In this document: positions 50,597-61,616 of the stretch, piece by piece
How the letters are laid out: the number at the start of each line of letters is the position of its first letter
How positions within the stretch are numbered: the first letter of the stretch is position 1
Source of the DNA: Sycon ciliatum
Taxonomy: Eukaryota > Porifera > Calcarea > Leucosolenida > Sycettidae
NCBI RefSeq assembly: GCF_964019385.1
Contig: NC_088643.1
Span: forward strand, 6,893,495 to 6,957,494
Reading direction: 5' to 3'
Length of the DNA: 64,000 bases
Notes under the pieces: model-generated
Told to the model about the DNA's origin: nothing
Database searches by the model: none
Seen by the model: the letters and a program-made list of their open reading frames with translations, nothing else
Made by a program: the position numbers and the translations under genes

Positions 50597-51120
50597 TGGT
50601 TTATCCCCCTCACTTCCTTGTACTACAGTACATGTACTGGCCATGTTACGTGCCATGAAGTGATGAAATAATAAAGAACGAACAGGCTAGACTGAGAAAT
50701 TCATCAGGTGCAGGACTTGTTGCACCTGATGGGCTTGGGCATGGCTAGCACTCCATCGCGCGTGGCTCAACTGACAGTTCTGCATGAAATATAAGAAGGG
50801 CATGTTATTGCACAGCAGCTAGGCATATGCGGATAATGCCCGCAGAAAAATTGGCAGAATTCGGTACTTTTTTCTGGTAAGTTCCATGCATGTTTGGTAT
50901 GTGGATAACGAAATGGAGCAGAATTCGAGGAATTGCCCGCCATAAGGTTTGTATGGTTCTGCCAATTTCACTGCTTTTTGAGCAGAATCTGCCACCTTTT
51001 ATTTTATTCAAAATTTTGAAGGACGCTTCACGCAGCTTCATTATACTTGAATCGTTTGCAGGCAACCTGCCTACACTCAAGAGAGCACTGCATTTCACAC
51101 AAATCTATTGGTATCGTTAC
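50597..51120. other. No gene recognised
   Basis: Begins with what may be the remainder of the LINE 3' UTR (GAAATAATAAAGAAC near 50665). No coding feature. Confidence 0.4.
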
Positions 51121-51149
51121 AACGTTTCGGTCTTTATGACCATCATCAG
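51121..51149 (-). ncRNA. Hammerhead-core-like motif beside a LINE tail
   Basis: Read on minus: CTGATGA, T, stem GGTC-ATAAA-GACC, then GAAACGTT. It directly follows the (AAT)n tail of the LINE fragment at 51180-51569. Function is inferred only. Confidence 0.35.
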
Positions 51150-51179
51150 GATTTTATTTTATTATTATTATTATTAAAT

Positions 51180-51569
51180 TTTTGATAGGGCAATCCCCAC
51201 AGGCCTAAGGCCTTCTTCTTACAGGGTACCCTAAATGTGCCAATACAAGGTAACGGAACTTAACAGATGTGCAAAGGCGAATGTCAGCAGGTAGAGAGTT
51301 CCAACGATCTGAGCCTAGAAAACTAAGAGAAAAAAGACCACACCGATTTAAAGCAGCGGGAAGAGTAAGGGCTTTAGAAACTTGAGAGCGTGTGCGGGAG
51401 TTGTGTGTGACGATGCACTGCGCAACGAAAAACAACTAGAGAGTAGGGGGCTTGCTAGATCATTTAGTGAACGAAAAATAAGAACAAAAAGTCTGAGCTG
51501 ATACCGAGCGGCCAGTGGGAGTAAATGGTTGCGTTTTTGTAGTGCACTGATGCTGACCTTTTCGAGCAT
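51180..51569 (-). mobile_element. LINE ORF2 C-terminal remnant with 3' tail (family C)
   Basis: Two minus-strand frames overlap (51569-51348 and 51435-51205), so one frameshift separates LLPLAARYQLRLFVLIFRSL from RTRSQVSKALTLPAALNRCG and WNSLPADIRLCTSVKFR. That pattern is the usual non-LTR ORF2 C-terminus. The 3' end has CCCTGTAAGAAGAAGGCC and an (AAT)n tail. Confidence 0.8.
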
Positions 51570-51654
51570 TATCCGCCGATGCCTAACAGTACATTGTAGC
51601 TACGGCCCTTGGCTTCTCGGGCACAATGCACGAGATACAAGGATTATGTACATG

Positions 51655-51750
51655 TACGTGGCTAGGGCACCCTGTAAGAAGACATGGCATACACGTGTAG
51701 GTCTGTACTGTGGGGACTGCCCTAGTAAAATTAAGATGAATAAAATCAAT
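51655..51750 (+). mobile_element. LINE 3' tail, family C
   Basis: GGGCACCCTGTAAGAAGACA, GGTCTGTACTGTGGGGACTG, then CCCTAGTAAAATTAAGATG. Same end as the two other family C tails. Confidence 0.65.
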
Positions 51751-51868
51751 TTATATCTAATATTATTTGTTTTTTTTGGAAGTGAAGTGAACATATGCAG
51801 CGAAGAGACCGTAGTTGGAGAGTTTGAAGTGAGGTACCCTATATAAATGTAAAATAAAAATAAGAATA

Positions 51869-52053
51869 CAGTCGTCCCTCTCTAATCCGGCACTTTATAA
51901 TCCAGCACCCTCGATAAACCAGCACAATTTTCAGTAGCCAAATGTCCTCTTCATGCACATTGCAGCAGTAAATCAGATTTGTTAATCCAGCACCCTCCCT
52001 AATCCAGCAGATTTTCGTGGCACAAATGGTGCCGGATTATAGAGGGACCACTG
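51869..52053. mobile_element. 185-bp Tigger/pogo-type MITE
   Basis: The ends CAGTCGTCCCTCTCTAATCC and the complement at AGAGGGACCACTG, TA on both sides, with AATCCAGCACCCTC repeated inside. Confidence 0.85.
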
Positions 52054-52066
52054 TAATATTAATTTT

Positions 52067-52994
52067 ATTCCCGTAGCTATGCAGAAGACGTTACTTCAGT
52101 AACGTCTGGCGCTAGCCAGGGTCCACACAGCTTTATTCCCGTAGCTATGCAGAAGACGTTACTTCAGTAACGTCTGGCGCTAGCCAGGGTCCACACAGCT
52201 TTAATTTGGTGTTTGTTTGTTTGTTTGTTTATTTGTTTGTTTGTTTGTTTGTTTGTTTGTTTGTGTCACGCCTGGCGCTATCCGTATCTGTCCCGTACTG
52301 TACCGTACTAGCAAAGACAGCTGGCCCCGATATTTTTGTTTGTTTGTGCCATCGAAATGCCTGGCGCTATCCCGTACCTGTCCCGTACCATCAAGGGTAC
52401 GGTACCAACAAGAGAATGAGTATATATGCGAAGTGTATCGGGGGAATGCATTCAGTGCAGTAACATTTTGTGTGGATTTGTGTGCGAGGCCGAGATCCCA
52501 CTAGCAGGCTGGCTGGGCCGCCTGTCGACCAGCCCGGGAATCGCATGTAGGCCGATAGCATAATAATTATAACGTATATACAGTCATGTAGATGTATAGC
52601 AGGGAGTCATAATTATTATGTAAACGACTCCCTGCTGTATGGAAAGAAATACGAAGTAGGGAGACGAGTAAATACAATCAGAATGGATGTTAGTTGCCGT
52701 CAGTATAATAATAATAAGAAGAAGAAGAACGCCCGTGATCGGCAGAGTCAGCGCCGGTCCCAGGAAACGTCAGGACAGACATCCCGTCGACTCCAGAACG
52801 CCCGTGATCGGCAGAGTCAGCGCCGGTTCCATAGCTATGCAGAAGACGTTACTTCAGTATCTCATTAAAACGTTTTTGCAATACAATGATGTAGCTAATC
52901 AAAGGAAAAAGCATTTCCATCAGTTCTACCAACATGCACGATGAGCTAGGCAACAAAGCATAGCGCAGGGCCCTGAGCTTCCAAGCTCTCTCGT
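52067..52994. mobile_element. Composite repeat R1, copy 2
   Basis: It matches 19200-20538 throughout but lacks the Harbinger-like MITE. Its first 70 bases (ATTCCCGTAGC...CACACAGCTTT) are duplicated in tandem. It ends CCAAGCTCTCTCGT. Confidence 0.8.
52600..52634. mobile_element. CAGGGAGTC mini-palindrome inside R1 copy 2
   Basis: The arms CAGGGAGTC and GACTCCCTG around an AT centre, at the place matching 20128-20158. Confidence 0.75.
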
Positions 52995-53572
52995 TTGGTA
53001 TTTGTTTGTTTGTGTGTTTGTTTGTTTGTTTGTTTGTTTGTGTCACGCCTGGCGCTATCCGTATCTGACGGCAAAAAAGCATAGGATGTTATAAATTTTT
53101 CAATTCTCCTTTTTTTTTCAGGCATATCCTGGGATTCGAACCCGCACTATCGCCCTACATGCATTCCCCCATACACTTCGCATTCATACCCATTCTTCCA
53201 AGTTGCTTCACGTTAATCTTGCGTTTGAAAGCCCTATTTGAATATTGCGGGCAGCTAGACGGTGTCGTATTACCCTCGATCGTACCTGTCCCGTACCTAT
53301 TCCCTACCGTACCGTGCCATCAAAGATGGCTGGCCAAAATGCATATTCAAATAGGGCTTTCAAATGCAAGATCACAATGTGAAACAACTTGGAAGAATTA
53401 GTATGTATGCGAAGTGTATCGGGGGCTGCATGCAGGGCGCGCGATAGTGCGGGTTCGAATCCAAGGTTTTAAAAAAAGGATTTTTTTAAGAAAACATCCC
53501 TATGCTTTTTTTGTCTAGGTCATCAAGGCAAAAAAGCATAGCGCAGGGCCCTGAGCTTCCAAGCTCTCTCGT
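52995..53572. mobile_element. R1-related partial copy with internal inverted repeat
   Basis: It carries the (TTTG)n block, GTCACGCCTGGCGCTATCCG and the R1 3' end. Between them lie two inverted segments, about 53130-53250 and 53335-53465 (AAATAGGGCTTTCAAA and complement; GGATTCGAACCCGCACTATC and complement). Confidence 0.65.
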
Positions 53573-53595
53573 ACAAGACAGAGTTTGGAAGCTTT

Positions 53596-53639
53596 GTTAC
53601 AACCAGGGAGTAGTACAATAGGACAGGTATTGTTACAAC
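53596..53639. mobile_element. Possible decayed 28-bp mini-element with 8-bp duplication
   Basis: 28 bases starting CAGGGAGTAGTAC (53604-53631) are flanked by direct GTTACAAC octamers (53596-53603 and 53632-53639). The second arm no longer matches, so only size, start and duplication support it. Confidence 0.45.
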
Positions 53640-53644
53640 TCTGA

Positions 53645-53670
53645 GTTTCACGTATTACTACGATCATCAG
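53645..53670 (-). ncRNA. Hammerhead-core-like motif
   Basis: Read on minus: CTGATGAT, stem CGTA-GTAA-TACG, then TGAAACTC. A decayed relative is at about 39061-39090. Function is inferred only. Confidence 0.35.
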
Positions 53671-53676
53671 GTAATA

Positions 53677-53915
53677 TTACATAATGTACAAGTCATGCAG
53701 AAATGTAAACTCAATAATAATCGACTCCACGATCTCCTCGTACTCGCACAGTGGTGTACCGACAGGTGAAAGAAGTACAGTGTAGTTCTGCCCTCTCTCT
53801 GGACGCGTTCGATTTGAAACTTCTACTTCTAGAGAGTGGAGGCTGGATGATGGAGCAGGAGGACACGCGCACGTGATGACGTCGTAGTAGCCGACGTCAC
53901 CTGCAAACGCAAATT
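53677..53915 (-). CDS. Possible terminal exon, unassigned
   Basis: After an acceptor-like TTTGCGTTTGCAG an open frame runs to a stop with balanced composition (SNRTRPERGQNYTVLLSPVG is the most gene-like part). No domain is recognised and no partner exon was found. It could be chance. Confidence 0.2.
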
Positions 53916-54090
53916 TTTTTGACGAGAGTGAACAAGAAAAGCTGTCACAGATGAGAAGATAGGATTTTGATTGTTTGACTATTGTAGTTTTCATTGTTGT
54001 CTGGAGAATACATAAGCCGCAATCGCTATAGGATTAGACCAGTGACAATTTACAGCAAAGGAATATTTTATTTTATTTAGATCTACCGCC

Positions 54091-55380
54091 ATGATGCTGA
54101 AGGCCGTGATTCTAATCGGAGGACCCCAAAAGGGCACTCGTTTTCGTCCTCTGTCATTGGAAGTTCCCAAGCCACTGTTCCCAATTGCTGGCCTTCCAAT
54201 GATCCAGCATCACATGGAAGCATGCGTCAAGGTCGACGGCCTCAAAGAGATCCTGCTGATCGGCTTTTACCAGAACTCTGAGCCCCTGAATCGCTTCGTT
54301 CGCTCCATGCAGTCGGAGTTGTCGGTAAAAGTCAGATACCTGCAGGAATACACTCCGCTGGGCACAGCTGGGGGACTGTATCACTTCCGAGATCAGATCA
54401 TGAGCGGATCGCCCGACGCTGTATTCGTACTGAACGCCGACGTGTGCTGCGACCTGCCACTGCAGGAGCTGCTGGCATTCCACAAGTCCCACTCGGCGGG
54501 CAACGGGTGCACGGTGCTGGGAACGCGCGCCAATAGGAAGCAGGCGGTGAACTACGGCTGCATCGTGGAGAACGAGCAGACCGGCGAGGTCATGCACTAC
54601 GTGGAGAAGCCGGAGTCGTTTGTCAGCGACATCATCAACTGCGGCACGTACGTGGTGTCCAGCGACGTGTTCCAGCACATCGGCCAGGTGTTCTCGCGCA
54701 ACTACGAGCGCAGCGGGGACGACGAGGACCTGGGCATCGAGACGCAGGGCACGCGCGACGTGATACGCCTGGAGCAGGACGTGCTGGTGCCGCTGGCCGG
54801 TTCGGGCAAGCTGTTCGTCTACAAGACGGAGCGCTTCTGGACGCAGGTCAAGAACGCCGGCTCGGCAATCTACGCCAGTCGGTTGTTCTTCGAGAAGTAC
54901 GCCGCGGACAGTCCGGAGCGGCTGACGCGCAGCGGCGACAGCGGCACGGAGCAGCCGTGTATCGTGGGCAACGTGCGCATCCACCCGACGGCCAGCGTCG
55001 ATCGCACCGCCACCATCGGCCCCAACGTCTACATCGGGCCCGGCGTGGTGGTGCGCGCCGGCGCTCGCATTCGCGAGTCCATCGTGCTGGACCGCGCTGA
55101 GGTGGGCCAGCACAGCTGCATCCTGCACAGCATCGTCGGCTGGAACGGCAGCATTGGTGCGTGGGCGCGCGTCGAGGGCACGCCGAACGACCCTAACCCG
55201 AACGACCCGTTCGCGCGCGTCCAGGTCCAGTCGATCTTCGGCAGCGACGGCCGCCTCAACCCAAGCATCACCATCCTGGGCCAGGGTGTGCATGTGCCCG
55301 GCGAGGTGTCGGTTAGGAACTGCATCGTGTTGCCTTTCAAGGAGCTATCCGGCAGCCTCAGCAATGAAATTATCCTGTAA
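54091..55380 (+). CDS. GMPPA: Mannose-1-phosphate guanylyltransferase regulatory subunit alpha
   Basis: 429 codons, intronless, close to the usual length of about 420. The N-terminal nucleotidyltransferase domain carries [36 protein letters not shown]-type [16 protein letters not shown] and [11 protein letters not shown]. The C-terminal part is a left-handed beta-helix ([30 protein letters not shown]) followed by [11 protein letters not shown] and [14 protein letters not shown], and it ends NEIIL. These match animal GMPPA from end to end. In animals GMPPA binds GDP-mannose and restrains its partner GMPPB, which makes GDP-mannose for glycosylation in the cytosol. The second ATG (codon 2) fits the usual [10 protein letters not shown] start equally well. 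GC at third positions is high. Absence of introns is unusual for an animal copy and could mean a retrocopy that has kept its frame. Confidence 0.96.
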   Translation: MMLKAVILIGGPQKGTRFRPLSLEVPKPLFPIAGLPMIQHHMEACVKVDGLKEILLIGFYQNSEPLNRFVRSMQSELSVKVRYLQEYTPLGTAGGLYHFRDQIMSGSPDAVFVLNADVCCDLPLQELLAFHKSHSAGNGCTVLGTRANRKQAVNYGCIVENEQTGEVMHYVEKPESFVSDIINCGTYVVSSDVFQHIGQVFSRNYERSGDDEDLGIETQGTRDVIRLEQDVLVPLAGSGKLFVYKTERFWTQVKNAGSAIYASRLFFEKYAADSPERLTRSGDSGTEQPCIVGNVRIHPTASVDRTATIGPNVYIGPGVVVRAGARIRESIVLDRAEVGQHSCILHSIVGWNGSIGAWARVEGTPNDPNPNDPFARVQVQSIFGSDGRLNPSITILGQGVHVPGEVSVRNCIVLPFKELSGSLSNEIIL

Positions 55381-55721
55381 GATGCCATGCTAATGGCAGT
55401 AATGCAACCCTAGCGTTATGTACGTATGCAGTACTTCGTTTTTCACTTTCCTACAATCTTATGTGGATATACTTCCCCCCCCCCCCCCCATCGTCCCGTA
55501 GTACACTGTGCTGTCTTCAGGTGTTTATAGCCGACCTGTATGTGTATGTGTGTTCATTGTAGATGCTTATCCTTTATGCTACCCTGCTGTAGCGTACTCA
55601 GTCGTGTGTACTGCTGCATGTTTTCCTTTAATATAGTATATTGTTTTGTTTTACGATTAATTTTGCGCACATACTAGATATTGAGCCGAGCTGCCAGGCA
55701 TGCCAACCAGTGGCCGTGCTG
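55381..55721. other. GMPPA 3' flank
   Basis: Includes a 14-base C tract at about 55477-55490. No further gene. Confidence 0.5.
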
Positions 55722-55749
55722 CAGGGAGTCGGTATTTTACGACTCCCTG
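55722..55749. mobile_element. 28-bp CAGGGAGTCG palindrome
   Basis: The arms CAGGGAGTCG and CGACTCCCTG meet with an 8-base centre. No target duplication is preserved. Confidence 0.7.
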
Positions 55750-55977
55750 GTATACTGCTGTACCGCCTTCTCACTTATATCGGTCACCGGGTCGTCCCTG
55801 CTGGCGAGGATGTTGCTTCGTCCGCCACCGCGTTGTGCCCGTTTCAAGTTCATAGCCCTATATCGTTCATCTTTGTCCTATATGACACTTTACTCAGATG
55901 TTATCATTGCGCTTCCTTGATATTTTTGTTTTACCCGCTTCAGCTGTCGGCCGTGTTGCCATCGCTTACTGAAGTCA

Positions 55978-56021
55978 CTAGTAATCAGGGAGTAGTAAAA
56001 TTACTACTCCCTGCTAGTAAT
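55978..56021. mobile_element. 28-bp perfect palindrome with 8-bp target duplication
   Basis: The arms CAGGGAGTAGTAAA and TTTACTACTCCCTG (55986-56013) abut with no spacer. Perfect direct octamers CTAGTAAT flank them (55978-55985 and 56014-56021). Confidence 0.88.
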
Positions 56022-56149
56022 ACTGTACCAGCCAATGGCAATGACCTGTATGTACAGTGCTATGGTGTACCAATTTTAATTAACACTGCACACATCATGT
56101 GACCAAGTCACTCCTGCTTTGCCATGTGGAGAGAATAATTCATTGTGAA

Positions 56150-58770
56150 GCTGATGGAGAAGCGCGATCCCGTGCTTTTTTTAAAAGTGCAGGATACCAC
56201 TCATGGGCATAAGTCACTAGGCGTAGGGTCCAGTTGAAACAACAATCTGTATGTCTCCACTCAGTCAGAGTTTCTTGCTACTGGACGCAGTCCAATCAGA
56301 TCGTGCTCTACAAAATCGTAGCAGAGTGCACAGTGGAGTCCACTTAATGTGACACTACAGCGGCCTTCCAAACAGCGCCACGTCAGATACAGTAATTTCT
56401 TGCAATACATGGATGCCAAACGATCTAGACCAAGTCTCGCAAATAAAGGGCTTGATGGGCTACAAAAACCAGTATCGTACACTGAACGCAAAGCTCGCTT
56501 TAGCATTCGTTCAAGCCTACCTAACTGGGTTAAGGAAAGGCCAGCAGAAAAACAATTTGATGCATATAGAAATTCTGGCAACACTAGGCACTTTACAAAG
56601 GTTTCTCGGCAAGTCAGCGGAATATTGTGTCGATTTCGGAACAGAATACCAATTTTACTGGCAAGTTTGGTGACCATAGAATCAACTAGAGTCCTCCAAG
56701 AAAGATCCTGGTCCAAATGTATTCCAAGGTACCAAGAGGGGGTTATGGACTCGTGAAGGTACTTTGCACATGTCACTTGCTTGAGCTGCACTCCATGACA
56801 GTAGACTGCAAATTGGTGGTCAGTAATATGTGGCGTAGACAGGAAGAGCACTTGTGTCTTCCGGGCATTTAGAATTAAATTGCGATTTGACAGCCAGGTA
56901 CTAATGGCTGAGACAGCTGCAGACAGGGAGTTACTAAGCGCATTCTTCTGCGTACCGCAAACATACAATAGAATATCGTCAGCAAATTGAATAACTTTCA
57001 CACAAAACTCGGAGACAATGGACTGGATCGAACGAACATAGAGTACAAAAAGCAGCGGACCAAGAACAGAGCCCTGGGGAACGCCACACATGCAGGGGAA
57101 AGGAGGGCTATAGTTCTCAGCAATGTGCACTATTTGGCGACGATTGGACAAATAGTCGGCAAACCAAACTAATGCTGAACCAGATATGCCAAGCTCAAAC
57201 AAATCATTAATGAGCACTTGGTGCCTGACCTTGTCAAATGCTTTGGACATATCCACGAGCACAGCACCAGTAATTTGTCCGGCATCGCGAGCGCGAACAA
57301 ACGTGTCCGTGACGAAAACGAGAGCGTCTTCCGTTGAATGTTGACGTCTAAAGCCAAACTGACAGGGAGGGTACAAATTCTCCTTGTTCCAGAAATGAGG
57401 ATAGTTGTCTATGGACAATTCGTTCTAACAGCTTCGACACAATTGGCAGGAGAGACACAGGGCGATAATTTCCCGGATCTTGAGGATTTCCAGCCTTGAA
57501 TACCGGCGTGACATGTGCCAACTTCATGCCGTCCGGCACAGAACCAACAGCAAGAGATGCATTAAATATCAATGTTAAGGAGGGAGCTAGCAAATCAGCG
57601 CAGGACTCCAGAAGAAATGCGGGTATTCCATCACTGCCTGTCGCTTTGCTGGTGTCCAAGGAACCCAACAGTTTACGCACACAACCTATTGACACCGAAC
57701 TGAAGGATGTAAAACCCTTAGGTCCCACTGGGCCCTGTGAAAGACACAGTTCAGGTGCTCGTTGTTGATCACTGACAACATCAGCAAATACACACCCAAT
57801 GTTGCTTGCAGAGCATTGTGGAACGGATTGAACACGTTGTCTTCCGGATAACTCGTTCAAAACCTTCCACGTTTTCCTGGGATTACCTTGAACACTGGTG
57901 AACTTGGACTGGAAAAATTCGTCTTCAATTCACGGTTCATACGAGTCACGATACGCCTGGCTTCTTTAAACGCATCGTAATCAGTCTGGCACTTAGATTG
58001 CAGCCATTTCCGATGAGCGTGGTTCCGTCGTCGTATCAACAGGAACAAATGTTCATTGACCCATGGTGAATGCTGTCTTGGTCGGGAAGACGCGTGGCGC
58101 AATGGAGCATGAGCATCAAGAATGGGCACAACCTTAGTCAGCCACTGTTGCCACATGTCGTCGCAGGACCCACGAAGTTCACAGAGGTTGGCCGAGAGAA
58201 GAAATATCCATACGAAGTGATGCCAAGTCCATTCTCTTGAAGTTTCGATAAAGTCGCTGAGAAGGCAATGCTGTCGGCACTGGTTTAACACAAATCTTGG
58301 TTGCAATAGCACAGTGGTCGCTGAACGGAACTGGACACACATCAGGTGGGGATATGACTTGAGCTGTACTATAGACATGATCTAATAGAGTGCAGCTCCC
58401 TTGCAGCGTTATGCGTGTTGGAGATTTTACAAGTTGATGCAGGCCTAAGCTGGTTGTGATGTCATGCAAGGAGGCATGCTGGGATGTGGGAGATTGACTG
58501 GCCAGATCAACATTAAAGTCACCACAAAGCAGAATATTCCCTTCGAAAACATTCATAGCCTGGGAAGGAGAGGGACATTTGTGGGCATAGCCAGGTTTCA
58601 GTTATGCAAACAATAAGGGGGCAGCTGGTCGTGAAAAGGTCGGATGGCTCAGCAGATTTGTTTCTAAGGGAACGTGCATTGATACAGGCTACGGGAAAGG
58701 AGGCTAGGGGCGTTGAAGGATAGAAGGGTGTTGCGTTAGGGTAGCCTAGTTGAGGTGTTGGTTTACTCAT
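56150..58770 (-). mobile_element. CR1/Jockey-type LINE, ORF2 with endonuclease and RT
   Basis: Minus-strand frames run in order 58770-58519, 58556-58179, 58378-57857, 57860-57348 and 57418-56261, so about four frameshifts split one ORF2. The endonuclease motifs are NARSLRNK, TETWL, GDFNVD, LDHVYST and PFSDHCAI. RT motifs are RPVSLLPIVSKLLERIV, FRRQHSTEDAL, VDMSKAFDKVRHQVL, GVPQGSVLGPLLF and the catalytic FADD. It ends GLRPVARNSD, with a short A-rich 3' region near 56180. It is nearly full length for ORF2 but disrupted. ORF1 is not evident, although a minus frame at 59027-58767 lies just upstream. Confidence 0.9.
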
Positions 58771-59026
58771 TGTTCAGATTCAGCCTGGTCAGTGTGGAAC
58801 CTCCATTTCCGGATACTAATTTTGTCAGGCCAGAAACCAGGCCCATGGACTTTGTCTACACATAGTTCTCTCCCACAACCAGGTGGGCATAAGCTGTACC
58901 AAAGTACCGTGGTTCTGAGATTGAGCAGTGAAAAACTTCGACATCTTTCTTTTTGCACCAACAGTTCAATTGTGGCAGCATCGCATCCAAGGTCTACATT
59001 GCCAAGGTAGAAAGCCGTGTGCTTCA

Positions 59027-59335
59027 CCCGTACCGCTCCACACCCTGAAGGTCAGTGCGTTTGGTACGGGCTGGCTCTTTTGTGAACTGGCTTGTGATAC
59101 ATGTAGTGCGTTTCAGTGGACTACTGGTAGTGTTGGTTTCGACTTGTGCAGTGCGGCGGCGGCGTGGGTTTTGCCACCCATTGTCGCTTGTGCTTGCATT
59201 CCTCTGAGTTCCGTTTGTACACCCCCCCCCCCCCCCCCCCCCACACACAAAGCCAGTCGAGGCAGCTCGATGCAGAGTGCTCAATGCACAAATGCCCAGC
59301 TACACAGCCTTTCGCCTCCGTTGTTTGTGCACATA
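59027..59335. other. Region upstream of the LINE
   Basis: Contains a 22-base C tract (about 59221-59242). No ORF1-like zinc knuckle or coiled coil was recognised. Confidence 0.45.
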
Positions 59336-59523
59336 CAGTCAACTTCGCTTATAACGACACTCGGCGGGGCATCAGAAAAGTGTCCTTATTCGCGAAGTGT
59401 CGTTATACCCGAAGTCTCATTGTATGTGTCACAGTTGGATGGGACTTTGCTCTGGGCATGAAAATTATGTCGTTATTCGCGAATTGTCGTTATATCCGTA
59501 GTCGTTATTAGCGAAGTTGACTG
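59336..59523. mobile_element. 188-bp mariner/pogo-type MITE
   Basis: The ends CAGTCAACTTCGCTTATAAC and the complement at GCGAAGTTGACTG, with TA on both sides. Internal TCGTTAT.C.CGAA phrases are repeated. Confidence 0.88.
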
Positions 59524-59802
59524 TAATTACATTATTGTACTTCGTGTACGCTAATCTATCATCGAAGCGAAGCAGCACTTCACTGGAACGCTAGTCGTGC
59601 TGAAATAGCATGAGAATTGCTGATAATTAATTAGTGACATCATTGAATGTTATACTATGTACTTAAGTACTATTGTACAGTTGTCAAGAACATGATAGTC
59701 CGGAAATGGTTCGATCATTCCGGCAGGGCATTGCGACATGGGAGAGAGATCATTAGCACAATAGCAGATCAACTGAGATCATGCTGTGCAGAATGGTAGG
59801 TA

Positions 59803-60958
59803 GGTAGATTTTTATTTGAATTCGCAGAACCAAACGGGCGGTGTCGCCCAATTACATGGAAGCGAATGGAAACAGTAAAATATTGTAGGAAATAGCCTAA
59901 CATGATAGCAGGGTGTAGCACAAAGCAAAGAACGCTCAGTCAATGAATAACGTTAGCGTTAGAATACAACACCGGGGAGGCGGTAAACAGCACATGACTG
60001 GTACTGTGGAGTACCGCAAACGTTCAAAGGTTCCTGTTGTGTTCAGTAGTGGGTGCTACTGCTAGCAAGACAGAACGGGAGGCAGGTAGGCATGGGCGGG
60101 TAATGCTAGTTATTTGCTGCGATAATGCTAAAGGCAATGCTCATAATATGAGGATATAATGCCACTTATAATGCTCACACTACTCCATAATGCCAGTTTG
60201 AAAGTTGGAAAAGGCCGTTTTGGATCAAGGCCAAAGCGTAGAATAAGAAAAACTTTAAAAACAGCAGTGAGCATGTTGTCTGAAACAATCCACTGAGAAG
60301 GTTGATTTGCAACGTCAAGTCTCTGCACGAAGCCGGACGGGCTCAGATGCACGATTTTCGGAACTGGACCTAGCCAGCTTCATGCATGACACCGTCGTCG
60401 ACCGGCAATTGTGCTTGTAATGTAGGTTACCACACAGCAGCCTGATGCTTTCTTGACAAATTGAAGTGAGGCCTTACCCTCACTATTAATTTTGGTCCTT
60501 ATAAGACAAATTTAGGTGTCTTCGATCTATCTATTTTTCACACTTACGTGCCATTTCTCACAATCATACAGTGTTTTCACACACACTTACGTGACATTTC
60601 TCACAATACGTGGCCGGAGTTAGGCTAATAAAGTTGAAGAAAGCAGAGGGCTGCTGTGTGAGTAACTGGCGTTACTTTAGTAATGCCAATTTTGCATGCG
60701 AAATGGTGTTATAATGCCAGCATTATGCCACCTGGAAAAAAGGGACTATAATGCCAGCCATAATGCTAGCATTACCCGCCCATGCCTAGAGGCAGGCTTG
60801 TTAGAACTGGTGGTACTGGGTAATACCACGCACGTCGGATGGCAGGGTGTTCCATAAAATGGACCCCCGAGCGGTTGGACGGTCGCGGCCGGCTTTGGAG
60901 GCAGATTTGATGGCTGATCTGATTAAGTTAATACTGTCTGTGTTCTAGAATATAAAGT
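59803..60958 (-). mobile_element. 5'-truncated LINE fragment (family B), split by a hAT-like MITE
   Basis: Read on minus, 60890-60797 encodes RPTARGSILWNTLPSDVRGI, the ORF2 C-terminal signature. After the MITE at 60087-60788 the 3' UTR continues to the tail at 59803, with CTACCTACC repeats. The tail matches the one at 2418-2530. Confidence 0.7.
60087..60788. mobile_element. hAT-like MITE, 702 bp
   Basis: The ends TAGGCATGGGCGGGTAATGC and its complement, with a perfect 8-bp duplication GAGGCAGG (60079-60086 and 60789-60796). TAATGC words near both ends tie it to 49059-50588. It is non-coding. Confidence 0.92.
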
Positions 60959-60995
60959 ACAGTATGCGTGATTCCTTGTTAGTAGTCGTACGAAG

Positions 60996-61062
60996 TAGTA
61001 TTTATTTTATTTACCATCGGATGCCTCAACAGTGATATATACAACTCTTAAGAGGGCGTTCG
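60996..61062 (-). mobile_element. LINE 3' tail, family D
   Basis: Inverted match to 1430-1540: TTTATTTTATTTACCATCGG, ATGCCTCAACAGTGAT and CTCTTAAGAGGGCG. Confidence 0.55.
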
Positions 61063-61616
61063 TGTGGTAACTATCTTGCACATTAAACCTTCGCTCTATT
61101 GACGATCTGTACACGACTGTAGCCTAGTGTCGGTTTAATACATGTACATGCAAGGGCTAGCGCAAGGAACGCCCGAAATTCTGGATATGCCTATACATTG
61201 ATAAAAATTACTCTTGACAAAAACCGGTCCAGTTCGAAAAGGCCCAAATCTACAGGTAAATTGACGGTCCAAACGTATAAACAGTTGTTTGCATACAGTT
61301 ATCAATATCAGATGATCCGTATGGCTGTTGAACTACAGGTGTGTTGGTGCAGAGTTTCCACGGTGACTTAGTGTAAATACGCATAATTATGGCAATTATA
61401 GATACAGAACTGAACAACAAGGACAATCAAGGCTTGTTTGCCGCTACTTCAAGTTTCATGCTCTCGCAATCATCAGGCCCAATTATCGATATAAGTAAAA
61501 CCTACTCCGCTTCCCAGAAACATGCCTCGCGAGCATAGCCTAGCCGCCTCCCCAGTGAACAATCTAGAATACTTGCATGGAATATCTCGCGAAACCGACG
61601 GACAGGTGAGACGCGT
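61063..61616. other. No gene recognised
   Basis: AT-rich 3' flank of the oxidase gene. It holds the motif listed at 61453-61476. Confidence 0.45.
61453..61476 (-). ncRNA. Hammerhead-core-like motif
   Basis: Read on minus: CTGATGAT, stem TGC-GAGA-GCA, then TGAAACTTG. It is one of the dispersed set with compensated stem changes. Function is inferred only. Confidence 0.35.
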
